Assembly (NCBI GenBank): GCA_020631035.1
Contig: JAHDIA010000167.1
Span: 1-10,373, forward strand
Direction of reading: 5' to 3'
From: Chitinophagales bacterium
Lineage (GTDB): Bacteria; Bacteroidota; Bacteroidia; Chitinophagales; UBA2359
Length of the DNA stretch: 10,373 nt
In this document: positions 1 to 7,485 of the stretch, one piece after another
How positions within the stretch are numbered: the first letter of the stretch is position 1
Layout of the letters: every line of letters begins with the position of its first letter
Position numbers and translations under genes: made by a program
The notes under the pieces: model-generated
The model's database searches: none
What the model saw: the letters and a program-made list of their open reading frames with translations, nothing else
What the model was told of the DNA's origin: nothing

Positions 1-51
1 CTATTAAAGATGATTGCCGTTTTGTTTATTAGAATAAAAATGTCCTTAAAG

Positions 52-1245
52 CTAGAAAAAGTGCGTTTTATAGGGATAACGCTTGATGTATTGGTCTTGG
101 ACCAGTTTTACCATAAAGTGTCTCAATTCGGCTATATTTTCGCGCTGAAGGGCAGAAATGAAAACTGTACTGCCACTGTTTGTCTTTTCCCAATGAACTT
201 TCAACTCTTCAAACAACTCATCTTTGACTTCTTGCGCCAAAAACTCATCAAAATAACGAGCTCTGTAAAGATCTACCTTATTGAATACAAACAAACAAGG
301 TTTTTCGTGGGCATTCAATTCTTGTAAGGTCTTATTGACTACCTCAATGTGGTCTTCGTAATTGGGGTGCGCCAAGTCAACCACATGAACCAAAATATCT
401 GCCTCTCTGACTTCATCTAAGGTCGATTTAAAGCTTTCGACCAGACTGTGGGGCAATTTGCGGATAAACCCAACAGTATCGGACAAAAGAAAAGGCGTTT
501 GTTCTAAGACAACTTTGCGAACTGTGGTGTCGAGGGTTGCAAACAATTTGTCCTCTGCAAATACTTCCGATTTGGAAAGCAAATTCATCAGCGTAGACTT
601 ACCAACATTGGTATAACCCACAAGAGCAACCCGAATCAATTCGCCCCGTCTTTTGCGTCGGGTCTGATTTTGCTGGTCAATTTTGCTAAGCTGATTCTTG
701 AGCAGTGTAATCTTTTTGTTGACAATCCGTCTATCTGTCTCAATTTCTTTCTCCCCAGGACCACGCATTCCAATACCCCCCTTTTGACGTTCCAAGTGTG
801 TCCAAAGACCCTTCAAACGGGGAAGAAGGTACTGCATCTGTGCCAACTCAACTTGTGCCTTGGCTTGTGCCGTTTTCGCTCGGTTGGCAAAAATGTCTAA
901 GATGAGAAAACTACGGTCTATCACCTTGACTTTCAGTTCTTTTTCTATGTTAAAGGTCTGAGAAGGCGACAGATCATCATCAAAAATGACCATACTGATG
1001 TCATTTGCCTCAATGTAATCTCGAATTTCCTCAATTTTTCCCTTTCCAACAAAAGTACGCTTGTTGGGGTGGGGGAGTTTCTGAGTATAAATCTTGCTGA
1101 CTACAGCACCTGCTGTTTGGGACAAAAATGCCAGTTCATCAAGGTATTCCTTGAGTTTTTCTTCAGTCTGATTTTGATGGACCAAACCTACCAAAACAGC
1201 TTTTTCTACCTGTTTTTCTATTAAACTATGGGATTCTAATTTCAA
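52..1245 (-). CDS. hflX: GTPase HflX, ribosome-associated
   Basis: HflX-family GTPase. The family binds the large ribosomal subunit and splits stalled 70S ribosomes, for example after heat stress. The HflX N-terminal domain (about residues 14-150, with the GKGKIEEI segment at 67-74) leads into the family's glycine-rich linker, GGIGMRGPGEKEIETDRR at 156-173. The Ras-like G domain follows: G1 GYTNVGKST at 210-218, G2 threonine in the 236-241 loop, G3 DTVG at 256-259, G4 NKVD at 322-325, G5 SA at 364-365. The length of 397 residues is normal and all nucleotide-binding motifs are intact. The start is TTG at 1245-1243. No in-frame ATG lies near the family's usual N-terminus and the codons just upstream (ATT, ATT) are weaker candidates, so the exact start is uncertain. 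It has no close operon partner in the window: 576 bases separate it from the lspA genes upstream. I saw no TAnnTTTG promoter within about 170 bases upstream. Confidence 0.96.
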   Translation of the reverse strand: MKLESHSLIEKQVEKAVLVGLVHQNQTEEKLKEYLDELAFLSQTAGAVVSKIYTQKLPHPNKRTFVGKGKIEEIRDYIEANDISMVIFDDDLSPSQTFNIEKELKVKVIDRSFLILDIFANRAKTAQAKAQVELAQMQYLLPRLKGLWTHLERQKGGIGMRGPGEKEIETDRRIVNKKITLLKNQLSKIDQQNQTRRKRRGELIRVALVGYTNVGKSTLMNLLSKSEVFAEDKLFATLDTTVRKVVLEQTPFLLSDTVGFIRKLPHSLVESFKSTLDEVREADILVHVVDLAHPNYEDHIEVVNKTLQELNAHEKPCLFVFNKVDLYRARYFDEFLAQEVKDELFEELKVHWEKTNSGSTVFISALQRENIAELRHFMVKLVQDQYIKRYPYKTHFF

Positions 1246-1450
1246 AATAATCTTTTTGGGGGAATTGTATTCCCTTGTGAATGAATAAAGATAAGGATTC
1301 TGCGCTTCTGTTGAAAATCAATAAGGCAGTTTTGTAGAGAGAAATCTTTTTGAATGATGGGTTTTCACATTTACATGTCAAAGGACATGAATGATTTGAA
1401 CGGAACGCTTTGGGCATTTGTTTGCATGTCGAGTCCCTGCTATCCGTTTC

Positions 1451-1534
1451 TATGGCGGCATATTCCTATTTATTTCAGGATAGGTACAGACGTTGCTTGC
1501 AACGTCTCTACATACCAATGGGAAAACCGCCATA
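1451..1534. repeat. Nested palindromic element
   Basis: The outer arms TATGGCGG (1451-1458) and CCGCCATA (1527-1534) are perfect inverted repeats. Nearly concentric with them is a 28-bp palindrome at 1484-1511: two 13-base arms around TT, with 12 of 13 positions paired and a perfect core AGACGTTGC/GCAACGTCT. From memory, palindromes of the GTAGAGACGTTGC type are dispersed in cyanobacterial and Bacteroidota genomes; I cannot verify copy number here. It could be a small non-autonomous repeat or a structured RNA/DNA hairpin. It does not encode a protein. Confidence 0.55.
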
Positions 1535-1630
1535 TCCACTACTATCAGGCGTAATATCGCCTCTTTAAGTGCTTCGTAGCAACAGCTTCTCCATCCGCTT
1601 CACGCCAGCGCAATCATCAAAAAGTTAGAG

Positions 1631-1657
1631 CAAATAAAATAAAACCCTCAAAAGGGT
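1631..1657 (-). terminator. Candidate Rho-independent terminator of the ileS-lspA cluster
   Basis: Read on the minus strand, the stem ACCCT (1657-1653), loop TTTG and stem AGGGT (1648-1644) are followed by the T-rich tail TTTTATTTTATTTG. The stem is only five base pairs and lies about 165 bases past the second lspA stop, so termination here is plausible but not certain. Confidence 0.4.
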
Positions 1658-1821
1658 AGGGTAGGGGTATTAGTGATACCTTTCAATGAAGAAAAAGAAA
1701 AACATATTCATGTTGATAAAATTTGTGAGCAAATTGGGTTTGCTTGTTGTTATATGATACAACAACTAATAGATATACAGTATTGAAATGGAAAAAGTTC
1801 CTTAAAGAAAAAAAAATATAC

Positions 1822-2493
1822 TTATTCAACAGTTCCCACATTGGTAGGATCTTGCTTCATCATTTTGTCTACAGACTGGGTTTTTACCGAAAATTCAGCA
1901 AAAAAGTTGCGTTGGAAAAGCAAAATATAAGCAATGCCAACAGAGATGGCAGCATCGGCAATATTAAAAATATAACGGAAAAATTCTAGGCGTTGCCCCC
2001 CCAAAAAAGGCACCCATTCAGGCCAAGTGGTATCTATGAGTCGAAAGTGAAGCATATCTACAACCTTTCCATACATATAGGGGGCATAACCACCCATTTC
2101 AGGAAACATTTGTGCGACTTCTCTAGTGGTGCTCTTCGAAAAAATTTGCCCATAAAACACACAATCAATGATGTTGCCAAAAGCCCCCGCCATGATGAGT
2201 GACATTCCAAAAATCACCCCATAAGAAGCTTTGTTTTTGCTCAGCTGATGGATAAGAATCGCCATAACAATGACGGCAACAATGCGAAAGAGCGTCAAAA
2301 AGAGTTTGCCATATTCGCCTCCCCATTCCATCCCCATCGCCATTCCAGGATTTTCTATAAAATGTAAGCTAAACCATTCACCTAGTACGGGAATTTCTTG
2401 ACGAAGTGTCATATTGGTCTTAACCCAGATCTTGGAAATCTGGTCAATTAGCAAAATAAAACTTACAATGGATATAGAAAATAAAGTTCGCAA
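1822..2493 (-). CDS. lspA: Lipoprotein signal peptidase (signal peptidase II), second tandem copy
   Basis: Inner-membrane aspartyl protease that removes signal peptides from prolipoproteins after lipidation. Four membrane segments are visible (about 5-24, 62-82, 91-109, 177-196). Conserved family motifs are IDQISKIWVK (16-25), NPGMAMG (48-54), GNIID (106-110), GKVVDM (142-147) and FNIADAAIS (176-184). The two aspartates normally at the active site correspond to D146 and D180, and both are present, as is D110. It is roughly 70% identical by eye to the neighbouring copy upstream, with a different charged C-terminal tail. The start is TTG at 2493-2491; an in-frame TAA, the stop of the upstream lspA, sits only 12 bases before it, so no longer start is possible. 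Nothing in the sequence marks this copy as a pseudogene. Whether it differs in substrate or inhibitor sensitivity cannot be read from sequence. Confidence 0.95.
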   Translation of the reverse strand: MRTLFSISIVSFILLIDQISKIWVKTNMTLRQEIPVLGEWFSLHFIENPGMAMGMEWGGEYGKLFLTLFRIVAVIVMAILIHQLSKNKASYGVIFGMSLIMAGAFGNIIDCVFYGQIFSKSTTREVAQMFPEMGGYAPYMYGKVVDMLHFRLIDTTWPEWVPFLGGQRLEFFRYIFNIADAAISVGIAYILLFQRNFFAEFSVKTQSVDKMMKQDPTNVGTVE

Positions 2494-2505
2494 GTTGTTT
2501 ATGTG

Positions 2506-3186
2506 TTATATGTTTGAGGGATTGGGAGAATCTTCTGAAAGCAATTCCTGTTGTTCATTTTTGCTAGGGGGAGGAGCAATTTCAGAGAAGAAACTCCTTT
2601 GGAATAGCAGAATGTACACAATTCCAACAGAAATGGCTGAATCAGCAATGTTGAAAATGGGACGGAAAAACTCAAAACGACTTCCACCAAAATAAGGAAT
2701 CCATTCAGGCCAATAGCCTTTGATGAGTTGGAAATGAAGCATATCTACCACTTTCCCATGAAAATAGGGAGCGTATCCACCCGCTTCAGGCAATATTTCA
2801 GCAGGTGTTTTGATGTAGTAAGTGCTTTCCGAAAAAAGCTGACCATAAAAAACACTGTCTATGATGTTGCCCATGGCACCTGCTAAGATGAGAGACATAC
2901 CAAAAATTAAACCATAAGAGACTTTTTTGCGGCTCAATTGGGCAATCAAAATTCCAATAACAATGACAGCAAAGATGCGAAACAAGGTGAGAAACAATTT
3001 GCCATATTCTCCACCAAATTCTATCCCAAAAGCCATTCCTGGATTTTCGATGAAATGAATCTTAAACCACTCACCCCAAATGGGGAATTCTTGACCCAAA
3101 TACATATTGGTCTTGACCCAAAACTTGGAAATTTGGTCAATGATCAAAACGACGGCAACAATAAAAATGGATAAAAAAGCTCTCAA
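2506..3186 (-). CDS. lspA: Lipoprotein signal peptidase (signal peptidase II), first tandem copy
   Basis: Signal peptidase II, 226 residues, about the size expected for Bacteroidota LspA, which carries an insertion between the third and fourth membrane helices (here about 116-143). Motifs seen: IDQISKFWVK (16-25), NPGMAFG (48-54), GNIID (106-110), GKVVDM (144-149) and FNIADSAIS (178-186). The catalytic aspartates are D148 and D182. The C-terminal tail (about 203-226) is hydrophilic and rich in P, E and S. The start is TTG at 3186-3184, with an in-frame TAA (the stop of the DksA-like gene) 24 bases upstream. It is probably co-transcribed with ileS and the DksA-like gene, an order known from other Bacteroidota. 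From position in the cluster I take this as the ancestral copy and the downstream gene as its duplicate. Confidence 0.96.
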   Translation of the reverse strand: MRAFLSIFIVAVVLIIDQISKFWVKTNMYLGQEFPIWGEWFKIHFIENPGMAFGIEFGGEYGKLFLTLFRIFAVIVIGILIAQLSRKKVSYGLIFGMSLILAGAMGNIIDSVFYGQLFSESTYYIKTPAEILPEAGGYAPYFHGKVVDMLHFQLIKGYWPEWIPYFGGSRFEFFRPIFNIADSAISVGIVYILLFQRSFFSEIAPPPSKNEQQELLSEDSPNPSNI

Positions 3187-3210
3187 ATTTAATTCTATGT
3201 TTCGTTTTAC

Positions 3211-3597
3211 TTATCTATCTCTTCTAGCTTTTTTGGCCTCAATACTCAAAGTAGCATGTGGAACAACTTTTAAACGTTCTTTGCTAATGAGCTTATGGGT
3301 AACACGGCAAATACCATAAGTTCTGTTTTTAATGCGGACAAGCGCATTGTCCAAATGTTGGATGTATTTGACTTGCCTTGCGGCCATTTTGTTCAAATTT
3401 TCTTTTTCAGATGTAATGGCTCCATTGTCTAAGCCAGCAGAGCGAGCATCCTCCAATTCTTCACTTGAACGTGTAATCTGTTCTTGTAAAAATGTCAACT
3501 CTGATTTTGCACCAGCAATTTTTTTCTCGATGATTTCTTTAAATTCCTGTAATTCTGCATCAGAGTAATATTCCTTTTCCTTTTTGATTTCTTCCAC
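3211..3597 (-). CDS. TraR/DksA-superfamily protein with a degenerate zinc finger
   Basis: Small coiled-coil protein of the DksA/TraR superfamily. Members insert into the RNA polymerase secondary channel and modulate initiation, often with ppGpp; this role for the Bacteroidota branch is inferred from family membership. Residues about 13-90 are largely helical and charged, consistent with the coiled-coil hairpin. The C-terminal block RTYGICRVTHKLISKERL (92-109), followed by PHATLSIEAK (113-122), matches the DksA C-terminal signature. Only one of the four zinc cysteines remains (C97): the second position is T100, and the last CxxC is replaced by the L-S-I-E region. The start is GTG at 3597-3595; reading further upstream reaches a TAA at 3636-3634 with no ATG between. 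It sits 96 bases after ileS and 24 bases before lspA, in the conserved ileS–dksA-like–lspA order. Confidence 0.9.
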   Translation of the reverse strand: MEEIKKEKEYYSDAELQEFKEIIEKKIAGAKSELTFLQEQITRSSEELEDARSAGLDNGAITSEKENLNKMAARQVKYIQHLDNALVRIKNRTYGICRVTHKLISKERLKVVPHATLSIEAKKARRDR

Positions 3598-3693
3598 TTG
3601 GCTGTATGTTTTCTGTGAGAAAATAGCTCTTTGTTATAAAGCTTGAAATTACAGAGCAAGTTTTATATACTTTATAATAAAGAACGAAGAAAA

Positions 3694-6600
3694 TTAAACG
3701 ATAGTTATATAAACTTTTAGGATTTCTCCATTTATGTCTAATTCTACTGCATCTTCGGGCAGTTCCTCAACAAACGAAAGTTCGTCGGTTAATGTTTCGG
3801 TACAGATGTAATCTTTAAAAGCATCTATTGCCATTTGTAAGTTGGGATTGCTCAAAGCACTCAACTTAATTCTATCTGTGATGTTAAAATCTCTATCTTT
3901 TCTCAAACGCTGGAGTTTATTAACTATTTCACGAGCATATCCCTCATTTCTCAAAGTTTCATCTATTTGAATATCAAGCGCAACAGTTAAGTCGTTGGTA
4001 CTATTGACCAACCATCCAGGCACATCTTCGGTACTAACTATAACATCTATTAGCGACAATTCCAAATTTTCACCATCAATATTTAACTCATATGTGCCAT
4101 TTTTTTCAAACGTTTGTATGTCTTCTTGAGTAAATTGAGTCAAAAGTTGCTGAATCTGTTTCATCTTTGAACCAGCTTTTCTACCCAGTTCTTTAAAATT
4201 GGGTTTTATCTTCTTTGTGAAGACGCCAGTCGTATCCGTCACATATTCTATCTCTTTTACATTCACTTCTGACTTAATGAGATTCTCAACGGCTTGGACA
4301 TTTTGTTGGAACTCCTCACTCAAAACAGGAATCAATACACGTTTCAAAGGTTGACGAACCTTGATGTCTTCTTTTTTGCGCAATGCCAAAACCATAGAAG
4401 ATAACTCTTGAGCCAAACGCATTCTTTCTTCCAAAACAATATCTACCAAGTTTTCGTCAAACTCTGGGAAATAGGACAAATGTACTGAAACATCGCTGTC
4501 TTCCTCTACCTGACACAAGTTGCGGTACAACAAATCAGAAAAGAAAGGTGCGACAGGCGACATCAACTGAGCGACTGTCTTCAAACAAGTATACAATGTC
4601 TGATAAGCTGATTGCTTGTCTATTGAATCCGATTCATTGGCAGGCTTCCAAAAGCGTTTTCTACACAAACGAACATACCAATTGCTCAAGTAATCTTCCA
4701 CAAAACGTTGTACATGTCTACAAGCCCTGGTTGGGTCGTAGTCTGAGAATGCCTCATCCACATTTTTGATTAAGTTGTGCAAACGAGACAATACCCAACG
4801 ATCTATTTCTGGACGGTTTGCTACAGCAACCAAATTGTGTTCATCATAAGCAAACTCATCTATATTGGCATACATTGCAAAAAAGTTATAGGTATTGTAC
4901 AAAGTACCTAAGAATTTGCGCTGGACCTCTTGTATACCCAATAAGTCAAATTTCAAATTATCCCAAGGTTGCGAATTAGAGATGATGTACCAACGAGTCG
5001 CATCTGCTCCATATTTGGCTATGGTTTCAAAGGGATCAACTGCATTGCCCAAACGCTTCGACATCTTATTGCCATTCTTATCCAAAACCAAACCATTCGA
5101 TACCACATTCTTAAACGAAACCGAATCGAACAACATTACAGCTATGGCATGCAAGGTATAGAACCAACCTCTTGTCTGGTCTACACCCTCCGCTATAAAG
5201 TCGGCAGGGTAGTTTTGCTCAAAAATGTCTTTGTTTTCAAACGGATAATGCCACTGAGCATAAGGCATTGCCCCCGAATCAAACCAAACATCTATCAAAT
5301 CGGGTTCTCTTGTCATCTTTTGACCACTATCCGAAACCAAAAAGACTTTGTCAACATAAGGTTTGTGCAAATCAAAGTCTTCAGCCAATTGTTCACTCAT
5401 AAAGCCCGCCTCAACAGCTTTGGCAACTTCTTCTCGCAACTCAGCCAAAGAACCAATGCACTTTTCTTCCTCACCATCTTCTGTACGCCAGATGGGTAGG
5501 GGAGTGCCCCAAAAACGAGAGCGAGACAAGTTCCAATCTTGCAAATTCTCCAACCAATTCCCAAAACGACCCGTACCCGTCGAAGCAGGTTTCCAATTAA
5601 TCGTTTTGTTCAATTCTGCCATACGTTCCTTGGCAGCCGAAGCTTTGATGAACCAAGAATCTAAGGGATAATACAAGATGGGTTTGTCCGTCCGCCAACA
5701 ATGTGGGTAATTGTGTGAATATTTCTCGACCTTAAACGCCCTATTTTCTTTTTTCAATTTAACAGCTATATCAATATCTGTAGAAACATAGTCTGCTTCA
5801 TCTTTGTAGTTTTTGACGTAACGATTGGCAAATTCGCCCATTGTCTCAATAAACTTTCCTTCCTTGTCTACCATCGTCAAAGCCCCAATGCCATTTTGCT
5901 TGGCAACTCGCATATCGTCTGCACCAAAGCTAGGAGCAATATGAACTATACCTGTACCATCTTCAGTGGTAACAAAGTCACCCAATATCACTTTAAAAGC
6001 ATCTCCTTCTTCAGGTTGGGCATAAGGCAATAATTGCTCATAAGACATTCCCTCAAAATCAGCTCCTTGATGCTCAGACAATACCTCATAAGGGATGTTC
6101 TTTTGCCCACCTTCATATTCCTCAAATGAGAGTTCGGCATTTTCAGGCTTAAAGTAATACGACAATCTATCCTTTGCCAAGATGACTTTAATCTCTTTAT
6201 GGGTATAAGGATTAAAAGTACGCACCTTTACATAGGTAATTTTTTTCCCAACCGCCAAAGCAGTATTAGAAGGCAAAGTCCAAGGCGTGGTCGTCCAAGC
6301 CAAAAAGAACTCATTGTCTACATCAGCTATTTTAAACTGTGCGACAACAGTAGTGTCTTTTACATCTTTATAAGTACCAGGTTGGTTCAATTCATGCGAA
6401 CTCAAACCCGTTCCAGCCGCAGGAGAGTAGGGCTGTATGGTATAACCTTTGTACATCAAATCTTTGTCATAGAGTTGTTTGAGCAACCACCACAAAGTCT
6501 CAATGTACTCATTTTCATAAGTAACATATGGATTGTCCAAATCCAACCAATACCCCATCTTAACCGTCAAATCATCCCAGAGGTCTTTGTATTTCAATAC

Positions 6601-6984
6601 CTCCTTACGGCAGGTGGCATTGTATTCCTCTACGGTGATTTTTTTGCCAATATCCTCTTTGGTAATACCCAATGTTTTCTCCACACTCAACTCAATGGGC
6701 AGACCGTGTGTGTCCCAGCCCCCTTTACGATGAACTTGGCGACCTTTGAGTGTCTGGTACCGACAAAACAAATCCTTGATACTTCTTGCCATTACGTGGT
6801 GTATACCAGGCTTTCCATTCGCTGATGGAGGACCTTCATAAAACACAAAAGGCTTCTGTCCCTCACGAGAACTGATGCTTTTTTCAAAGATGTTTTGGGC
6901 TTCCCAAAATTTCAAGACCTCCTTATCCAATGCAGGCAGATCAAAATTTGTAAACTGACGATATTGTAGCGTATTCGTATCCAT
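3694..6984 (-). CDS. ileS: Isoleucyl-tRNA synthetase, IleS2 type with GIHH signature
   Basis: Cytoplasmic class Ia synthetase that charges tRNA-Ile and edits valine. At 1096 residues it is full length. The catalytic domain starts with PPSANGKPGIHHVMARS (52-68), where the canonical HIGH tetrapeptide is replaced by G60-I61-H62-H63, followed by WDTHGLP (90-96). The CP1 editing domain carries TTTPWTLPSN (231-240) and GTGIVHIAPSFGADD (343-357). The catalytic fold resumes with LSRSRFWGTPLPIW (486-499), DVWFDSGAMPYAQ (565-577), DQTRGWFYT (602-610) and KMSKR (640-644). The anticodon-binding region follows from about 725. No C-terminal cysteine cluster for zinc is present; this and the overall style match the IleS2 (eukaryote-like) group. 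ATG start at 6984-6982. It heads the minus-strand cluster, with a candidate promoter at 7041-7048. Confidence 0.98.
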   Translation of the reverse strand: MDTNTLQYRQFTNFDLPALDKEVLKFWEAQNIFEKSISSREGQKPFVFYEGPPSANGKPGIHHVMARSIKDLFCRYQTLKGRQVHRKGGWDTHGLPIELSVEKTLGITKEDIGKKITVEEYNATCRKEVLKYKDLWDDLTVKMGYWLDLDNPYVTYENEYIETLWWLLKQLYDKDLMYKGYTIQPYSPAAGTGLSSHELNQPGTYKDVKDTTVVAQFKIADVDNEFFLAWTTTPWTLPSNTALAVGKKITYVKVRTFNPYTHKEIKVILAKDRLSYYFKPENAELSFEEYEGGQKNIPYEVLSEHQGADFEGMSYEQLLPYAQPEEGDAFKVILGDFVTTEDGTGIVHIAPSFGADDMRVAKQNGIGALTMVDKEGKFIETMGEFANRYVKNYKDEADYVSTDIDIAVKLKKENRAFKVEKYSHNYPHCWRTDKPILYYPLDSWFIKASAAKERMAELNKTINWKPASTGTGRFGNWLENLQDWNLSRSRFWGTPLPIWRTEDGEEEKCIGSLAELREEVAKAVEAGFMSEQLAEDFDLHKPYVDKVFLVSDSGQKMTREPDLIDVWFDSGAMPYAQWHYPFENKDIFEQNYPADFIAEGVDQTRGWFYTLHAIAVMLFDSVSFKNVVSNGLVLDKNGNKMSKRLGNAVDPFETIAKYGADATRWYIISNSQPWDNLKFDLLGIQEVQRKFLGTLYNTYNFFAMYANIDEFAYDEHNLVAVANRPEIDRWVLSRLHNLIKNVDEAFSDYDPTRACRHVQRFVEDYLSNWYVRLCRKRFWKPANESDSIDKQSAYQTLYTCLKTVAQLMSPVAPFFSDLLYRNLCQVEEDSDVSVHLSYFPEFDENLVDIVLEERMRLAQELSSMVLALRKKEDIKVRQPLKRVLIPVLSEEFQQNVQAVENLIKSEVNVKEIEYVTDTTGVFTKKIKPNFKELGRKAGSKMKQIQQLLTQFTQEDIQTFEKNGTYELNIDGENLELSLIDVIVSTEDVPGWLVNSTNDLTVALDIQIDETLRNEGYAREIVNKLQRLRKDRDFNITDRIKLSALSNPNLQMAIDAFKDYICTETLTDELSFVEELPEDAVELDINGEILKVYITIV

Positions 6985-7040
6985 ACTGTCTTAATTCAAC
7001 ACATAACAAATAGGTTCCCAAAGGGAATTTAAAATTTCCG

Positions 7041-7048
7041 CAAAGGTA
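7041..7048 (-). promoter_or_regulatory. Candidate Bacteroidota-type -7 promoter element for ileS
   Basis: On the minus strand the sequence reads TACCTTTG, a match to the Bacteroidota -7 consensus TAnnTTTG, placed about 57 bases upstream of the ileS ATG. I see no clear -33 TTG-type box at the usual distance, so support rests on the -7 element and its position only. Confidence 0.5.
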
Positions 7049-7114
7049 GTGAATTTTGCTTGATAGTTACTTGCTTACTTGCTTGATTGTGTAATTGTCT
7101 CCGTTACAGTCGTC

Positions 7115-7157
7115 ATTCCCAAATACCAAAAGCGGAGCGCATTGGGATATTGGGAAT
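7115..7157. repeat. Imperfect inverted repeat with ATTCCC/GGGAAT ends
   Basis: ATTCCCAA (7115-7122) pairs with TTGGGAAT (7150-7157). Inside it, CCAA (7126-7129) can pair with TTGG (7142-7145), and GCG/CGC (7132-7140) can close the tip. The element is flanked by CGTC and CTCC. The ends resemble the ATTCCC…GGGAAT small dispersed repeats known from other bacteria, but no relation is shown. It lies between the ileS promoter and the AT-rich accessory block. Confidence 0.4.
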
Positions 7158-7485
7158 CTCCAAGCAACGAAGAACCCAATAGTAGTAGTGGGTATAACTG
7201 AAAAAGTTAGCTTGATAAGTTAGCATATTATAGAGCAACGTATGTGGTTCATGGCTACACTCACCCTGGTTAACCAACGCATACTTCATACTTCGTACAA
7301 GTGTTCATCCACCCGCTCATCCTCCGCTTTCCCCAAAAAAACCTACAATTAAGTACATGTGCTCAATTAATTTGATATAAAACTCATTTTAATTTACTGA
7401 TAATCAATTATTTGAGAGTTTGTCTGAATATTATTGAATCAGCACACCTACTTACAGTTGTAGTAACTATGATACAGAAAGCATA

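Larger units (their letters stand above)
1246..1821. other. Gene-free spacer between lspA copy 2 and hflX
   Basis: I find no convincing gene in these 576 bases; the open frames here have no recognisable protein pattern. The stretch holds the nested palindrome listed at 1451-1534 and a small inverted repeat AGGCG/CGCCT at 1547-1562. It also has a candidate minus-strand terminator at 1631-1657, an adjacent GGTAT/ATACC hairpin at 1666-1680 and a perfect AATTTG/CAAATT hairpin at 1720-1735. A TTGTTGT/ACAACAA inverted repeat lies at 1744-1765. On the minus strand a run of nine T follows the lspA copy 2 stop codon, with no strong stem before it. Confidence 0.6.
6985..7485. other. Divergent intergenic region between ileS and the accessory genes
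   Basis: No gene recognised. The first 60 bases hold the ileS leader, including a small TTCCC/GGGAA hairpin at 7015-7027, and the candidate ileS promoter at 7041-7048. The imperfect inverted repeat at 7115-7157 follows. From about 7345 the sequence becomes distinctly AT-rich, continuing into the next gene. In the frame of that next gene, in-frame stops occur at 7369-7371, 7390-7392 and 7435-7437. Protein-like sequence (STPTYSCSNYDTES) runs from 7441 straight into the annotated start, which suggests a decayed 5' end rather than a normal promoter region. Confidence 0.6.

Noticed and set aside
10..327. Plus-strand open frame over the 3' end of hflX
   Set aside because: It lies antisense inside a clearly recognised hflX gene and its translation shows no family pattern.
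1226..1417. 63-codon minus-strand frame overlapping the hflX start
   Set aside because: It has an ATG, but a low-complexity, mixed translation with no recognisable pattern, and it overlaps the hflX 5' end out of frame.
1354..1554. 66-codon plus-strand frame in the lspA-hflX spacer
   Set aside because: It runs through the palindromic element at 1451-1534, and its translation looks like translated repeat DNA, not a protein.
1246..1821. tRNA or insertion sequence in the gene-free spacer
   Set aside because: No cloverleaf-compatible set of stems with TTC/GG loops and no transposase-like frame was found; only short palindromes are present.
2494..2508. Frameshifted or fused single LspA double gene
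   Set aside because: A clean TAA ends the first copy, and each copy is complete with all motifs and its own start, so this is a tandem duplication and not one broken gene.
4969..5499. Long plus-strand frame antisense to ileS (176 codons), and a similar one at 6199-6825
   Set aside because: Both are shadows of the ileS coding sequence; the sense-strand protein carries every expected synthetase motif.
6985..7040. T-box or other amino-acid-sensing leader before ileS
   Set aside because: The candidate leader is only about 50 bases with one 5-base hairpin, and no T-box sequence or specifier stem is visible.
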